Shown in pieces: positions 1 through 7,658 of a DNA stretch of 64,000 nucleotides. The notes beneath the pieces were generated by a model that did not search any database, was not told the origin of the DNA, and saw only the letters and a list, made by a program, of their open reading frames with translations. Every line of letters begins with the position of its first letter. Positions within the stretch are counted from its first letter, which is position 1. Origin of the DNA: Ferruginibacter sp. (GTDB lineage Bacteria > Bacteroidota > Bacteroidia > Chitinophagales > Chitinophagaceae); contig JACMKX010000186.1 in NCBI GenBank assembly GCA_014379905.1, positions 1-64,000 of the forward strand, given 5' to 3'. Both the position numbers and the translations under genes were made by a program.

Positions 1-433
1 TTCACAGGCACTGTCTATCTCTGCCTGGTAAGCATTTTTACTTTGGCCCAGCATAGTGGTACCATTGATGTACGGACGATATTTTGTTGCCAAAAGATCA
101 GCCGCTTTCAAAAATATATTCGCCCTGTTTTCCCAGCTTAAATTAGCCCATTTGTCTTTTGCTTTTAATGCGGCATTAATGGCTTTTGTTACATGCTTTG
201 CTTCGCCTGTATGAAACTGCCCCAGCACATGTTTGTGTTCATGTGGAGGACGGATATTGATCGTATTGCCCGTTCGAACTTCCTCGGAACCAATATACAT
301 TGGCACATCAACTTTAGCTGCTTTTAATTCTTTCAATACTTCCTTCAGTCTTTTCTTTTCTGCAGACCCGGGAGCGTAATTTAATACCGGCTCATTGGCT
401 GGTAATGGGTAATAAAAATCGCCGTATTGCATT
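1..433 (-). CDS. pruA: L-glutamate gamma-semialdehyde (1-pyrroline-5-carboxylate) dehydrogenase, N-terminal part
   Basis: This gene begins at the ATG read from 433 and runs off the left edge of the window, so it is missing from the ORF track. About 144 residues are visible. They match the N-terminus of the stand-alone Bacteroidota P5C dehydrogenase (whole protein normally about 540 aa): a NEPVLNYAPGS stretch near residue 14, a PPHEHKHVLG segment, and MLGQSKNAYQAEIDSACE at the window edge. The family oxidises glutamate semialdehyde to glutamate with NAD+ in proline catabolism. The catalytic Cys and Glu lie outside the window. Upstream is a short AT-rich repeat region. The aldehyde-dehydrogenase identity is firm; the exact subfamily is inferred from the N-terminal motifs. 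Confidence 0.9.
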
Positions 434-463
434 GTTTAAAATTTGAAGATTTGAAAATGGTAC

Positions 464-543
464 AATTTGAAAATTTGAAAATTAGCTGATGTTACTGTAA
501 GAAGGTCATGGCTACATCTCCAAATTACCAAATTTTCAAATTG
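464..543. repeat. AT-rich inverted repeat between pruA and a lipoprotein gene
   Basis: The gap 434-546 consists mainly of ATTTGAAAA-type units. CAATTTGAAAATTTG at 464-478 is the perfect reverse complement of CAAATTTTCAAATTG at 529-543, giving a 15-bp stem with a 50-nt loop. It has no GC-rich core, so it looks more like the low-complexity intergenic repeats common in this phylum than a classical terminator. It lies upstream of pruA and downstream of the 547-1059 gene. Confidence 0.6.
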
Positions 544-546
544 ATA

Positions 547-1059
547 TTATTGATTAATGGCAAATATTTTAAAGTCTTTTCCAAACTGGTTGATCCAAAC
601 CTTTCCTCCGGCTGTCATTACACCTTGCTGGTTACGGAAAATTTGATTGAAGTTAATAGTAGCAAAAGATAATTTTACTTCTTTGGTAAAAATGTTATCG
701 TATGCAGCAATTAGCTCCTGCTCATTTTTAATATTTTTCAAAGGATATTTTATGGCAGCGGCCAGCTTTTCCTTATCATTGTTCATCGCCCATTGCTGCG
801 CCTTTTTTAAAAATAATTTTAATCCTCTTACATCGGTAATGCCGGCATTGGCCCAGGAAGTTGGTATACTGCCATCCGTAAACACGCTATCATCCTTCAT
901 CTCCTCTGCAGAAACAGTCAATGCATTAGTGACTATGCCTGAATCCGGTGCTACTACTGCAACAGGTTGCACTGTAGCGGTTCCTTTATCATTGTTGCTG
1001 TTATTATTACAGGCCATTGCTGCGAATGCAACGGGCAACAGGAAAAATATTTTTTTCAT
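547..1059 (-). CDS. small exported lipoprotein of unknown function
   Basis: The 170-aa product begins with a lipoprotein signal peptide ending in AMAC, which predicts lipidation at Cys17, followed by an Asn/Ser-rich linker. The mature part (about 55-170) is a compact domain with segments such as FLKKAQQWAMNNDKEKLAAAIKYPL and a C-terminal GGKVWINQFGKDFKIFAINQ. The helical front and late strands recall NTF2-like or DUF-type periplasmic domains, but I cannot name the family. It lies 33 nt beyond the prfB stop on the same strand, so it may be read through from prfB. Confidence 0.7.
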   Translation of the reverse strand: MKKIFFLLPVAFAAMACNNNSNNDKGTATVQPVAVVAPDSGIVTNALTVSAEEMKDDSVFTDGSIPTSWANAGITDVRGLKLFLKKAQQWAMNNDKEKLAAAIKYPLKNIKNEQELIAAYDNIFTKEVKLSFATINFNQIFRNQQGVMTAGGKVWINQFGKDFKIFAINQ

Positions 1060-1092
1060 ACGTGATCATTTAAAACTTTTAAAGTACAAAAC

Positions 1093-2188
1093 TTAATCCT
1101 GTTCTGCGTCTTTTTCATTCATTAAATATGCTTTGATAAAACCATCCAGGTCGCCGTCCATTACCGGCCCCACATTGCCCACTTCATAATCGGTCCGGTG
1201 ATCTTTGATCATCTTATAGGGATGAAAAACATAACTGCGGATCTGGCTGCCCCATTCTATCTTTTTCTTTTTACTGTTAGTGGCATCACGCAGTTCATTG
1301 CGTTTTTGTAATTCAATTTCATACAAACGGCTGCGGAGCATTTGCATGGCCATTTCGCGGTTGCCCAGCTGGCTCCTGTCTTGCTGGCAAACTACAACAA
1401 TACCTGTAGGAATATGCGTTAACTGAACTTTCGTTTCTACCTTATTTACATTTTGTCCGCCTGCACCACCACTCCGGGATGTTTCCATTTTTACATCGGC
1501 AGGATTTATTTCAATGGTAATGGTATCATCCACCATTGGGTATGCGTATACGGAGGCAAAGGATGTATGCCTTCTTGCATTGCTATCAAAAGGAGAAATG
1601 CGTACCAGGCGATGCACGCCGCTTTCGGCTTTTAGAAAGCCGTAGGCAAAAGGTCCTTCTACCTGGTAGGTACAGGCTTTAATACCGGCACCATCACCCC
1701 ACTGCCAGTCGAGTTCGGTTACCGTCCAGCCCTGTTTTTCGCAATACATACGGTACATGCGGGCCAATATTTCGGCCCAGTCCTGGCTCTCCGTTCCGCC
1801 GGCACCACTGTTTATTTCAATGATGCAGGGCAAAGCATCGGCAGGATCATTGAGCGTACTTTTAAATTCTGCTTCTTCAACGGCATCAATGGCTTTTTTG
1901 TGGGCTTCCTTTACTTCCTCCTCTGTGGCTTCGCCTTCTTTCCAGAAGTCGAAAAGCACAGCAAAATCTTCTACATCGGTGGATACGTTGTTAAACATAT
2001 CTACCCAGTATTCGTTTACTTTTATTTCTTTTAAAATGGAAGTTGCCCGGGCATTATCATCCCAAAAGCCCGGGGAAAGAGACAATTGTTTGTCGTTGGT
2101 TATTTTCGCTTCTCTGTTAGCGACGTCAAAGAAACCTCCTCAAAACCAGGATGCGGTCCCTCATATCTTTTATTTGATCTGCTGTCAT
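1093..2188 (-). CDS. prfB: peptide chain release factor 2 (programmed +1 frameshift)
   Basis: RF2 recognises UGA and UAA stops and triggers peptide release. The ORF track shows only 1093-2085, but the real start is the ATG at 2188. Twenty codons ([20 protein letters not shown]) lead to an in-frame TGA at 2128-2126. The local sequence AGGAGGTTTCTTTGAC contains an internal Shine-Dalgarno (2140-2135) three bases before the CTT slip codon. Skipping one T continues as [25 protein letters not shown] and joins the track ORF in frame. The joined protein is 364 aa, the usual RF2 length, with the GGQ motif seen as [17 protein letters not shown]. This is the classical autoregulatory arrangement: low RF2 lets the ribosome shift. 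It is intact here, not a sequencing error. Confidence 0.97.
2126..2140 (-). promoter_or_regulatory. prfB +1 recoding site (SD-like stimulator, slip codon, TGA)
   Basis: Read on the minus strand the site is AGGAGG-TTT-CTT-TGA-C. The SD-like hexamer, the CTT P-site codon and the TGAC weak stop context have the same order and spacing as the well-known E. coli element (AGGGGGTATCTTTGAC). Both reading frames on either side are open and encode recognisable RF2 sequence. Confidence 0.95.
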
Positions 2189-2331
2189 AGGGCGCAAAGG
2201 TAAAGATTTGATGCAAGAGATGCGCAAGAGGTGACATCTTTCTAAAACATGTCAGCTCTTTTGCGTTTTTGTGCTGGTAAACCGTTCAAGAAACTGTTTT
2301 AAATTTATGGCTTAATCGCCAAAAAGATTGT

Positions 2332-4110
2332 ATGAAAAAACACTACGCATTCCTTTCATTTATTGGCTGCATGCTATTTTTTAAATGTTCATTTGCACAA
2401 CAAAACATTTCGGTTGCGGAGCAGGAAACAATCCGGCAGCAAGCGATGAGTTCTTACCCCGTATCAAAATGGGATAGTCTTCGCTGTGCCTGGCATGGTG
2501 AATGCGGGAATACTGATAATGCAATGGTATCGAGGTTAAATGCCGCTGCCTGCCCCCTGGCTAAAAGGATGTTTGGCTGGCATGCTATCGGCACTTCATC
2601 TGCCGGTTATGTATGGCAATCTTTAAGTGATCTTTCCTATTTTTCTTACCAGGTCGATTACCTTACCGGCAACGCTGTAAATGCAGCACAACTGGTAAAC
2701 TGGGGTAATAACTCAACCGTTGTAAATGCTAAAGCCAACGGGGTAAATGTGAATTTAACAGTTACATTTTTTGGAACAGCTACCACTTTTGGGAGTTTCT
2801 TTTCAAACCCAACGGCGCAGCAAACACTTATTACCAACCTGGTGAATCATGTGGTAACGGCGGATGTAAAAGGTTTAAATATAGATTTTGAGGGAGGCGC
2901 TATTGTAACAGCAACCATCCTCCCATCTTATCTTAGTTTTTTGGCAGATCTGCGAACACAGCTGCTGGCAGCAAAACCCGGATCAGAAATAAGTGTTGAT
3001 ATACAGGGATCGGCTGCCGCTAACAGTGCCTACATTACCGGACTCAACAACGTAGTTGACCTTTTGATTTTAATGGGATACGATTATTACTGGAGTACTC
3101 AAAATTATCCTGGCCCTATTGCTCCCACCTGGCAATTTCCAAAAGCCCCGTCAGATGCAAATGGACATGGCAATGTGGCCAATGATCTTAATTCCATGCT
3201 TCGCTTTGCTCCCAAGGAAAAAATATTACTTGCCATGCCTTATTATGGCCGCCGATGGAGAACTACCAATGGCTGCGTGTTGCCGGCAGACGGCAATGGG
3301 GCACCCATCAGTACGCAAACCTATACGCAGTTCAGGGATAATACCACCGGTTATTACAATACAACCCTAAGAGATCCTTACTCCTATACGGCCTATCATT
3401 GTTTTAATGACGTGAATGCCGTACCAAACCAGCAATTTATTGATGACGCCTATAGTTTGCAGACAAAATATGACCTCATTTATCAAAGAGGTTTGGCCGG
3501 CGGCGCTATGTGGCGACTCGGTTATGATGCAGGTTACACTGACCTGTGGGACCTTATCAATAACAACCTTTCCAACTGCGCTGTAATACCCTGCAGGGAT
3601 ACTATTTATGATATGGGTGGTCCGCTGAATAATTATGTGAACCGATCCAATTATTTTTTTACCATCAATCCTCCCGGCGCCAATGCGCTTTCCCTGAGAT
3701 TTCTAAGTTTTGATTTTGAATTAAACTTTGATTCATTATGGGTATTTAACGGACCGGATACTTTAAGTCCCCTCATTGGTGGTTTTAGCGGCACGGGTTT
3801 GCCTCCAACCATTGTTGCCACCAGCGGAATAATGACCATAAAAGTATTGACGGATGGAGGTACAACAAAATTGGGCTTTGCTGCCATTTACAATTGTAGC
3901 CCGCAGCTGGTGAGAACCGTAAGCTCAGGCAGCTGGAGTGACCCGCAGGTATGGGAAACAGGCGCTGTTCCACTTGCTTCAGACACTGCCTTTATCATGC
4001 CCGGCCATGACATTATAGTATCATCCACGCATAGTATTGGTAAAGTAGATATTTCGCCTACAGCAACTGTTACTACCAATAGCCCTGCAATACTAACTAT
4101 TGGCAACTAG
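2332..4110 (+). CDS. secreted GH18-like protein with CUB domain
   Basis: The 592-aa protein starts with a signal peptide (about 1-22, ending FKCSFA). Residues about 70-400 look like a GH18 (chitinase/endoglucosaminidase) barrel: GLNIDFEGG with Asp185 and the probable acid/base Glu187, then LLILMGYDYYWST, MPYYGRRW and GGAMWRLGYD. The canonical DGxDxDxE motif is altered: its first two Asp positions are Lys180 and Asn183. Residues about 418-525 resemble a CUB domain (Cys pair, FSFDFELNFDSLWVFNGPD). The tail has the SGSWSDPQVWE...GAVP signature of surface beta-helix proteins but ends abruptly at LTIGN, with no T9SS sorting domain. It is divergent from prfB. Substrate is unknown; binding or hydrolysis of GlcNAc polymers is likely. 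Confidence 0.82.
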   Translation: MKKHYAFLSFIGCMLFFKCSFAQQNISVAEQETIRQQAMSSYPVSKWDSLRCAWHGECGNTDNAMVSRLNAAACPLAKRMFGWHAIGTSSAGYVWQSLSDLSYFSYQVDYLTGNAVNAAQLVNWGNNSTVVNAKANGVNVNLTVTFFGTATTFGSFFSNPTAQQTLITNLVNHVVTADVKGLNIDFEGGAIVTATILPSYLSFLADLRTQLLAAKPGSEISVDIQGSAAANSAYITGLNNVVDLLILMGYDYYWSTQNYPGPIAPTWQFPKAPSDANGHGNVANDLNSMLRFAPKEKILLAMPYYGRRWRTTNGCVLPADGNGAPISTQTYTQFRDNTTGYYNTTLRDPYSYTAYHCFNDVNAVPNQQFIDDAYSLQTKYDLIYQRGLAGGAMWRLGYDAGYTDLWDLINNNLSNCAVIPCRDTIYDMGGPLNNYVNRSNYFFTINPPGANALSLRFLSFDFELNFDSLWVFNGPDTLSPLIGGFSGTGLPPTIVATSGIMTIKVLTDGGTTKLGFAAIYNCSPQLVRTVSSGSWSDPQVWETGAVPLASDTAFIMPGHDIIVSSTHSIGKVDISPTATVTTNSPAILTIGN

Positions 4111-4152
4111 TGGCACTTTAGGCATGATAAATGCAATCGTTATAAAAAAATT

Positions 4153-4632
4153 ATGAAATACTTATTAATAATCCTGGTTTGTTACAGTTGTTGCGGTACA
4201 AAAGGAAATAGTCCAGCGGCGGCAAATACAGCCATGGACAGTTCCGTGAAACCAACTACTGCTACTTCCAATACACCGGCAGATAACCAGGCACCCATTG
4301 CTTTATATTTTGGAAGCATGGCCAGCGGCCCCATCGGCGATGATTTTTTGAAGACCTGGCTCATAAAGTTCAGACAGGATGAAAATGTAAACATCACCGC
4401 CGAGAAATTCAGTGCCTGCGGTAAAGAGGGCGAATACATTATCGTTATTAATAAAACTGGCTTTAATGTATCGAAAGAAACGGCATTTAACACCGGGCTC
4501 AGGAAACTAATTGATGACGAAGTTAAAAGAGCAAAAACGGTGAGTGCCAGCAGCGGTTCTGTGGAAATCAGGGAAAATCCTAAGGTGGAAGAATACACTT
4601 ATTGCAGGCTTGGTTCAAAAAAATGGTTGTAG
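4153..4632 (+). CDS. putative small lipoprotein
   Basis: The 159-aa product has a short hydrophobic N-terminus running into a CYSCCG cluster that could be a lipoprotein cleavage site, then a Thr/Ser/Ala-rich linker to about residue 45. The mature domain (about 48-159) contains SGPIGDDFLKTWLIKFRQDENVNITAEKFSACGKEGEY and ends with Trp-Leu. I do not recognise the family. It lies 42 nt after the GH18-like gene on the same strand and may be co-transcribed. Confidence 0.65.
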   Translation: MKYLLIILVCYSCCGTKGNSPAAANTAMDSSVKPTTATSNTPADNQAPIALYFGSMASGPIGDDFLKTWLIKFRQDENVNITAEKFSACGKEGEYIIVINKTGFNVSKETAFNTGLRKLIDDEVKRAKTVSASSGSVEIRENPKVEEYTYCRLGSKKWL

Positions 4633-4985
4633 TAAATCAGATTATATAACAAAAAATAGGATGGTAGCCCCCGTATTGCTACTTGGGATTTTACTTGTCG
4701 CCGATAATTGAAATATCCCCGTTAAATATTCTTAAACAACTGCCCGATAGAATAATACCCTTATTTAACATGAAATAAATAAGGTATTTATAGTAAATAT
4801 CTAAAAAAAATAAATTAAAAATTTTGCCAGCAATTTTTCTGACTGTATTTTTACGTCTTGCTTAACAGCTAACCATCGGCCATTCCACCTTCTACAGGCC
4901 AGCCATCCTCCAATACTTTTGAAAGTTACATCATCCACTATTGCACTGAAGAGCTGATCATTATTCATCTCTGTAAATTAATTTT
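4633..4985. other. intergenic region with AT-rich hairpin and possible -7 box
   Basis: This 353-nt gap has no credible gene. An AT-rich imperfect inverted repeat (AATACC...GGTATT, about 4753-4788) may end the upstream transcript. TACTTTTG at 4914-4921 fits the Bacteroidota -7 consensus TAnnTTTG, about 65 nt before the next start codon, but no good -33 TTTG precedes it at the usual distance. The promoter call is tentative. Confidence 0.35.
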
Positions 4986-6257
4986 ATGCAAGAAATCACT
5001 ACTTTCAAAAGGAGCGGAGTATTGTCTGCCGCCCTCTGTTTAATTTTCGCTTTAGCGAATGTCTCTTCTGTCTCAGCACAGAGTTTTTGTCCGAATGAAA
5101 ATATTTTCCTCAGTGAAAATTTTGGTACAGGTATCGGAACCAATTCATCTACTGATGTAATCAATGTACTTCATTCTCCCCTTGCTCCCAATGTTTGGTT
5201 GAATGACGGGTATTACCGTATCATTAACAATGCGCAGCAAAGAGGCGACTGGCATGATGCACCGGATCATACCACGGCCGATACCGATGGCAAAATGCTT
5301 GTTGTAAACGGTATTGCAGAAACTTTTTATACCAAAATAATTACCAATGGTGTTACAGGATTTAACCCTGGCACTTATGGTACAAACCTTTTTTTAATGA
5401 ATACCCAGATATTGGGTGCTTATAATTGCGGGGCTGAACAAATTTTGCCTACCATCACTTTCCAAATAGAATACAGCACTACTGCATCGGGTAACAATTG
5501 GATAGCACTGCAAACTGTTACTGCCAATTCTGTTCCGCAAACACTAACGCCTGTATGGGTTTCATTGGGTGGTGTATTTAATTTACCGGTGGCAGCACAA
5601 AGATTCAGGTTAAACCTGAGTGACGGTACCATGGCTGGCTGTGGAAACGATTTTGCTATCGATGATATCAAATTTGTTGGTTGTCCGGAAGGCGGACCAT
5701 TGCCGGTTCAGTTCCTGAGTATTTCTGCTGCACAAAAAGGAAGTGGTGTATCACTTAACTGGAGCACAGCTTCTGAATACAACAATAAATATTTTTCTGT
5801 TGAGAAAAGTGTTGACGGAAGTAACTGGTACAACATCGCCCAGGTCAATGGATCTGGCAACAGTAATACCATTATAAAATACAATGCTTACGATGCAAAA
5901 CCTGTAGCCGGTTTTAACTATTACAGGATCAAACAGGTAGATATTGATGGCAAGTTTGATTATTCTTCTATTGTAAAAGTGAAGATCACTGTAGAAAAAA
6001 CCGGCGTATCGGTTTTAACCAATCCTTTTGTCAATAACATTACAGTTGACTTTTTGAGCAACAGCAACCAGGCTGTCAATGTAAGACTGACAGACATTTC
6101 GGGTAAAATGATCGCTACTGAAAAATGGCAGGTTGCCAAAGGCAGTACAAGATTAACCCTGAACAAGGTTTCGGCTATTCAGAGAGGGATGTACATCCTG
6201 ACGATTACAGATAACAACAATGAAGTTATTTATAATAACAAATTGGTAAAACAATAA
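4986..6257 (+). CDS. T9SS-exported surface protein
   Basis: This 423-aa protein has a signal peptide ending near VSAQ (about residue 32). A beta-rich module (about 35-230) starts CPNENIFLSENFGTG and ends FAIDDIKFVGC, like the jelly-roll/MAM-type domains seen in secreted Bacteroidota proteins. Next is the common linker PLPVQFLSISAAQKGSGVSLNWSTASE...YFSVEKSVDG (about 237-330). The last 80 residues form a type-A T9SS sorting domain (VLTNPFVNNITV...RGMYILTITDNNN...KLVKQ), which predicts export through the Por system and cell-surface attachment or release. Substrate and function are not evident. A strong terminator follows. Confidence 0.82.
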   Translation: MQEITTFKRSGVLSAALCLIFALANVSSVSAQSFCPNENIFLSENFGTGIGTNSSTDVINVLHSPLAPNVWLNDGYYRIINNAQQRGDWHDAPDHTTADTDGKMLVVNGIAETFYTKIITNGVTGFNPGTYGTNLFLMNTQILGAYNCGAEQILPTITFQIEYSTTASGNNWIALQTVTANSVPQTLTPVWVSLGGVFNLPVAAQRFRLNLSDGTMAGCGNDFAIDDIKFVGCPEGGPLPVQFLSISAAQKGSGVSLNWSTASEYNNKYFSVEKSVDGSNWYNIAQVNGSGNSNTIIKYNAYDAKPVAGFNYYRIKQVDIDGKFDYSSIVKVKITVEKTGVSVLTNPFVNNITVDFLSNSNQAVNVRLTDISGKMIATEKWQVAKGSTRLTLNKVSAIQRGMYILTITDNNNEVIYNNKLVKQ

Positions 6258-6283
6258 GTTCCGGTAGTCAATAGTATAAAAAT

Positions 6284-6310
6284 AAAAACCTCCGCTTGCG
6301 GAGGTTTTTT
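6284..6310. terminator. bidirectional intrinsic terminator
   Basis: AACCTCCGC-TT-GCGGAGGTT forms a GC-rich hairpin flanked by an A-run on the left and a T-run on the right, so it can end transcription on both strands. It sits between the convergent T9SS gene (ends 6257) and the dienelactone hydrolase gene (ends 6334). Confidence 0.9.
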
Positions 6311-6333
6311 ATTTAACACATAGAATGTAATAT

Positions 6334-7161
6334 CTATTTAAATATTTTATCAAAGAAAGACCTCATTTCTTTCCAGGAGGTAGTATCTGCAGCAGCATTG
6401 TAAGCAATTGGCATATCAAACTTTTTGCCTGTTTCAGTGGCACCTGGATTACTAAAAGCATGTGTGGCACCGGGGTAACTTTTAAAGGTATAATTAGCGC
6501 CTATAGAATCTAATTTTTTGCGAAAAGCGGCTACCTGCGCTGCAGGTACAAAATCATCTGCTTCTCCATGGCAGATAAGAATATTTGCTTTTAAAAGATC
6601 TTTATTTACCGGCGCTGTTTCTAACCCCCCGTGGAAGCTTACCACGCCTTTTAATTGGTCGCCCAGCAAGGCAACATTGATCACCTGTGTGCCTCCAAAG
6701 CAATAGCCAATGGCAGCTACATTGCTGTTATCGGCTGCGGGGTAAGAGAGCGCCTTTGCCAGGGCCGCATCAAATCTTGCTTTTGCCATAGCAGGATCTT
6801 TATAGAATGGCGTGGCTAATTCGCCTGCCAGTTCCGGATTGTCGGCTTTCATTCCATTACCGTACATGTCTACCCCAAAAGCCAGGTAGCCCAGTTCGGC
6901 CAGTTGTTTTACCCTGCTTTTGGTATAATCATTCAACCCCCACCATTCGGGTACAACCATTACTACGGGTCTTTTTGTATCTGTAGAAGCATCCCAGGCC
7001 ACATAGCCTATCATGCCAACAGAATCCAGTTTATACATAACGGTGTCTTCCTTTACCTGCATTGCCACAGGGTTTTCTTCCGCTGTTTTAGTGCTGTTGT
7101 TATTACAGGCCGCAACGGAAAAAATAAGCGCAGCTGCCATTAAAAAATTGATTTTTTTCAT
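6334..7161 (-). CDS. dienelactone hydrolase family lipoprotein
   Basis: The 275-aa alpha/beta hydrolase has a lipoprotein signal peptide with lipobox SVAAC (Cys19). The domain shows VVMVVPEWWGLNDYTKSRV, the nucleophile elbow AAIGYCFGG (Cys nucleophile, as in dienelactone hydrolases), ILICHGEADDFVP (Asp region) and GATHAFSNPGA (His). The family cleaves lactone or ester bonds; the natural substrate of these exported versions is unknown. It is the last gene of a probable three-gene operon (Omp85-like, DUF4268, this gene; gaps of 8 and 27 nt) that ends at the bidirectional terminator. Confidence 0.88.
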   Translation of the reverse strand: MKKINFLMAAALIFSVAACNNNSTKTAEENPVAMQVKEDTVMYKLDSVGMIGYVAWDASTDTKRPVVMVVPEWWGLNDYTKSRVKQLAELGYLAFGVDMYGNGMKADNPELAGELATPFYKDPAMAKARFDAALAKALSYPAADNSNVAAIGYCFGGTQVINVALLGDQLKGVVSFHGGLETAPVNKDLLKANILICHGEADDFVPAAQVAAFRKKLDSIGANYTFKSYPGATHAFSNPGATETGKKFDMPIAYNAAADTTSWKEMRSFFDKIFK

Positions 7162-7188
7162 ACTGAGTTTTATTGATTTATTAAATTT

Positions 7189-7650
7189 TTAGCCAATCAT
7201 TTCAAATACCATTTTGTATTCATTCCAAAAAGCATCCAGTGAAATGATGCGTGGTTTTAAAAAGGAAATAATCGATGGCCAGTCTTTTTCCTTAAAAATA
7301 TTCAATTCTTTTTCTTCGATAAAAATCCTGCTCATTAACTGGCCATGCTCATTTTCGCACAAAGCATTCCATTCCCAGGCTTCTCCTGTGTGTGCTTGCA
7401 GCATAGGTTTAAGCAACTGAAACTGGCTGTATAATTTTGCTGCAAACCCGGTATTCCTCTGCATGATCTCTATGGCGATGCCTGCGGTGTCTTTTGTAGC
7501 ATTCATGCGAAAGTACAAGTGTGGGATACCTGTTTTATAGTTAATCCAGTTTATTTTTTCTCCTTCGGAAGACAACACGGGCATCATGTATTTTCCGAAC
7601 CGGGTCCAGAACTCCTGCCTTATTTTGGATACCTCTTCTTTAGTGTACAT
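7189..7650 (-). CDS. DUF4268-type protein
   Basis: This is a 153-aa cytoplasmic protein without signal peptide or membrane segments. It begins MYTKEEVSKIRQEFWTRFG and contains INWINYKTGIPHLYFRMNA and a C-terminal WNEYKMVFEMIG. This pattern matches the DUF4268 proteins widespread in Bacteroidota as I remember them. The fold has been compared with nuclease-like domains, but no function is established. It lies between an outer-membrane protein gene and a dienelactone hydrolase gene. Confidence 0.75.
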   Translation of the reverse strand: MYTKEEVSKIRQEFWTRFGKYMMPVLSSEGEKINWINYKTGIPHLYFRMNATKDTAGIAIEIMQRNTGFAAKLYSQFQLLKPMLQAHTGEAWEWNALCENEHGQLMSRIFIEEKELNIFKEKDWPSIISFLKPRIISLDAFWNEYKMVFEMIG

Positions 7651-7658
7651 TTTGCACT

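Noticed and set aside
2086-2188. prfB as a frameshifted pseudogene
   Set aside because: The break lies exactly at a canonical AGGAGG-TTT-CTT-TGA-C recoding site and both frames are functional RF2 sequence, so it is programmed.
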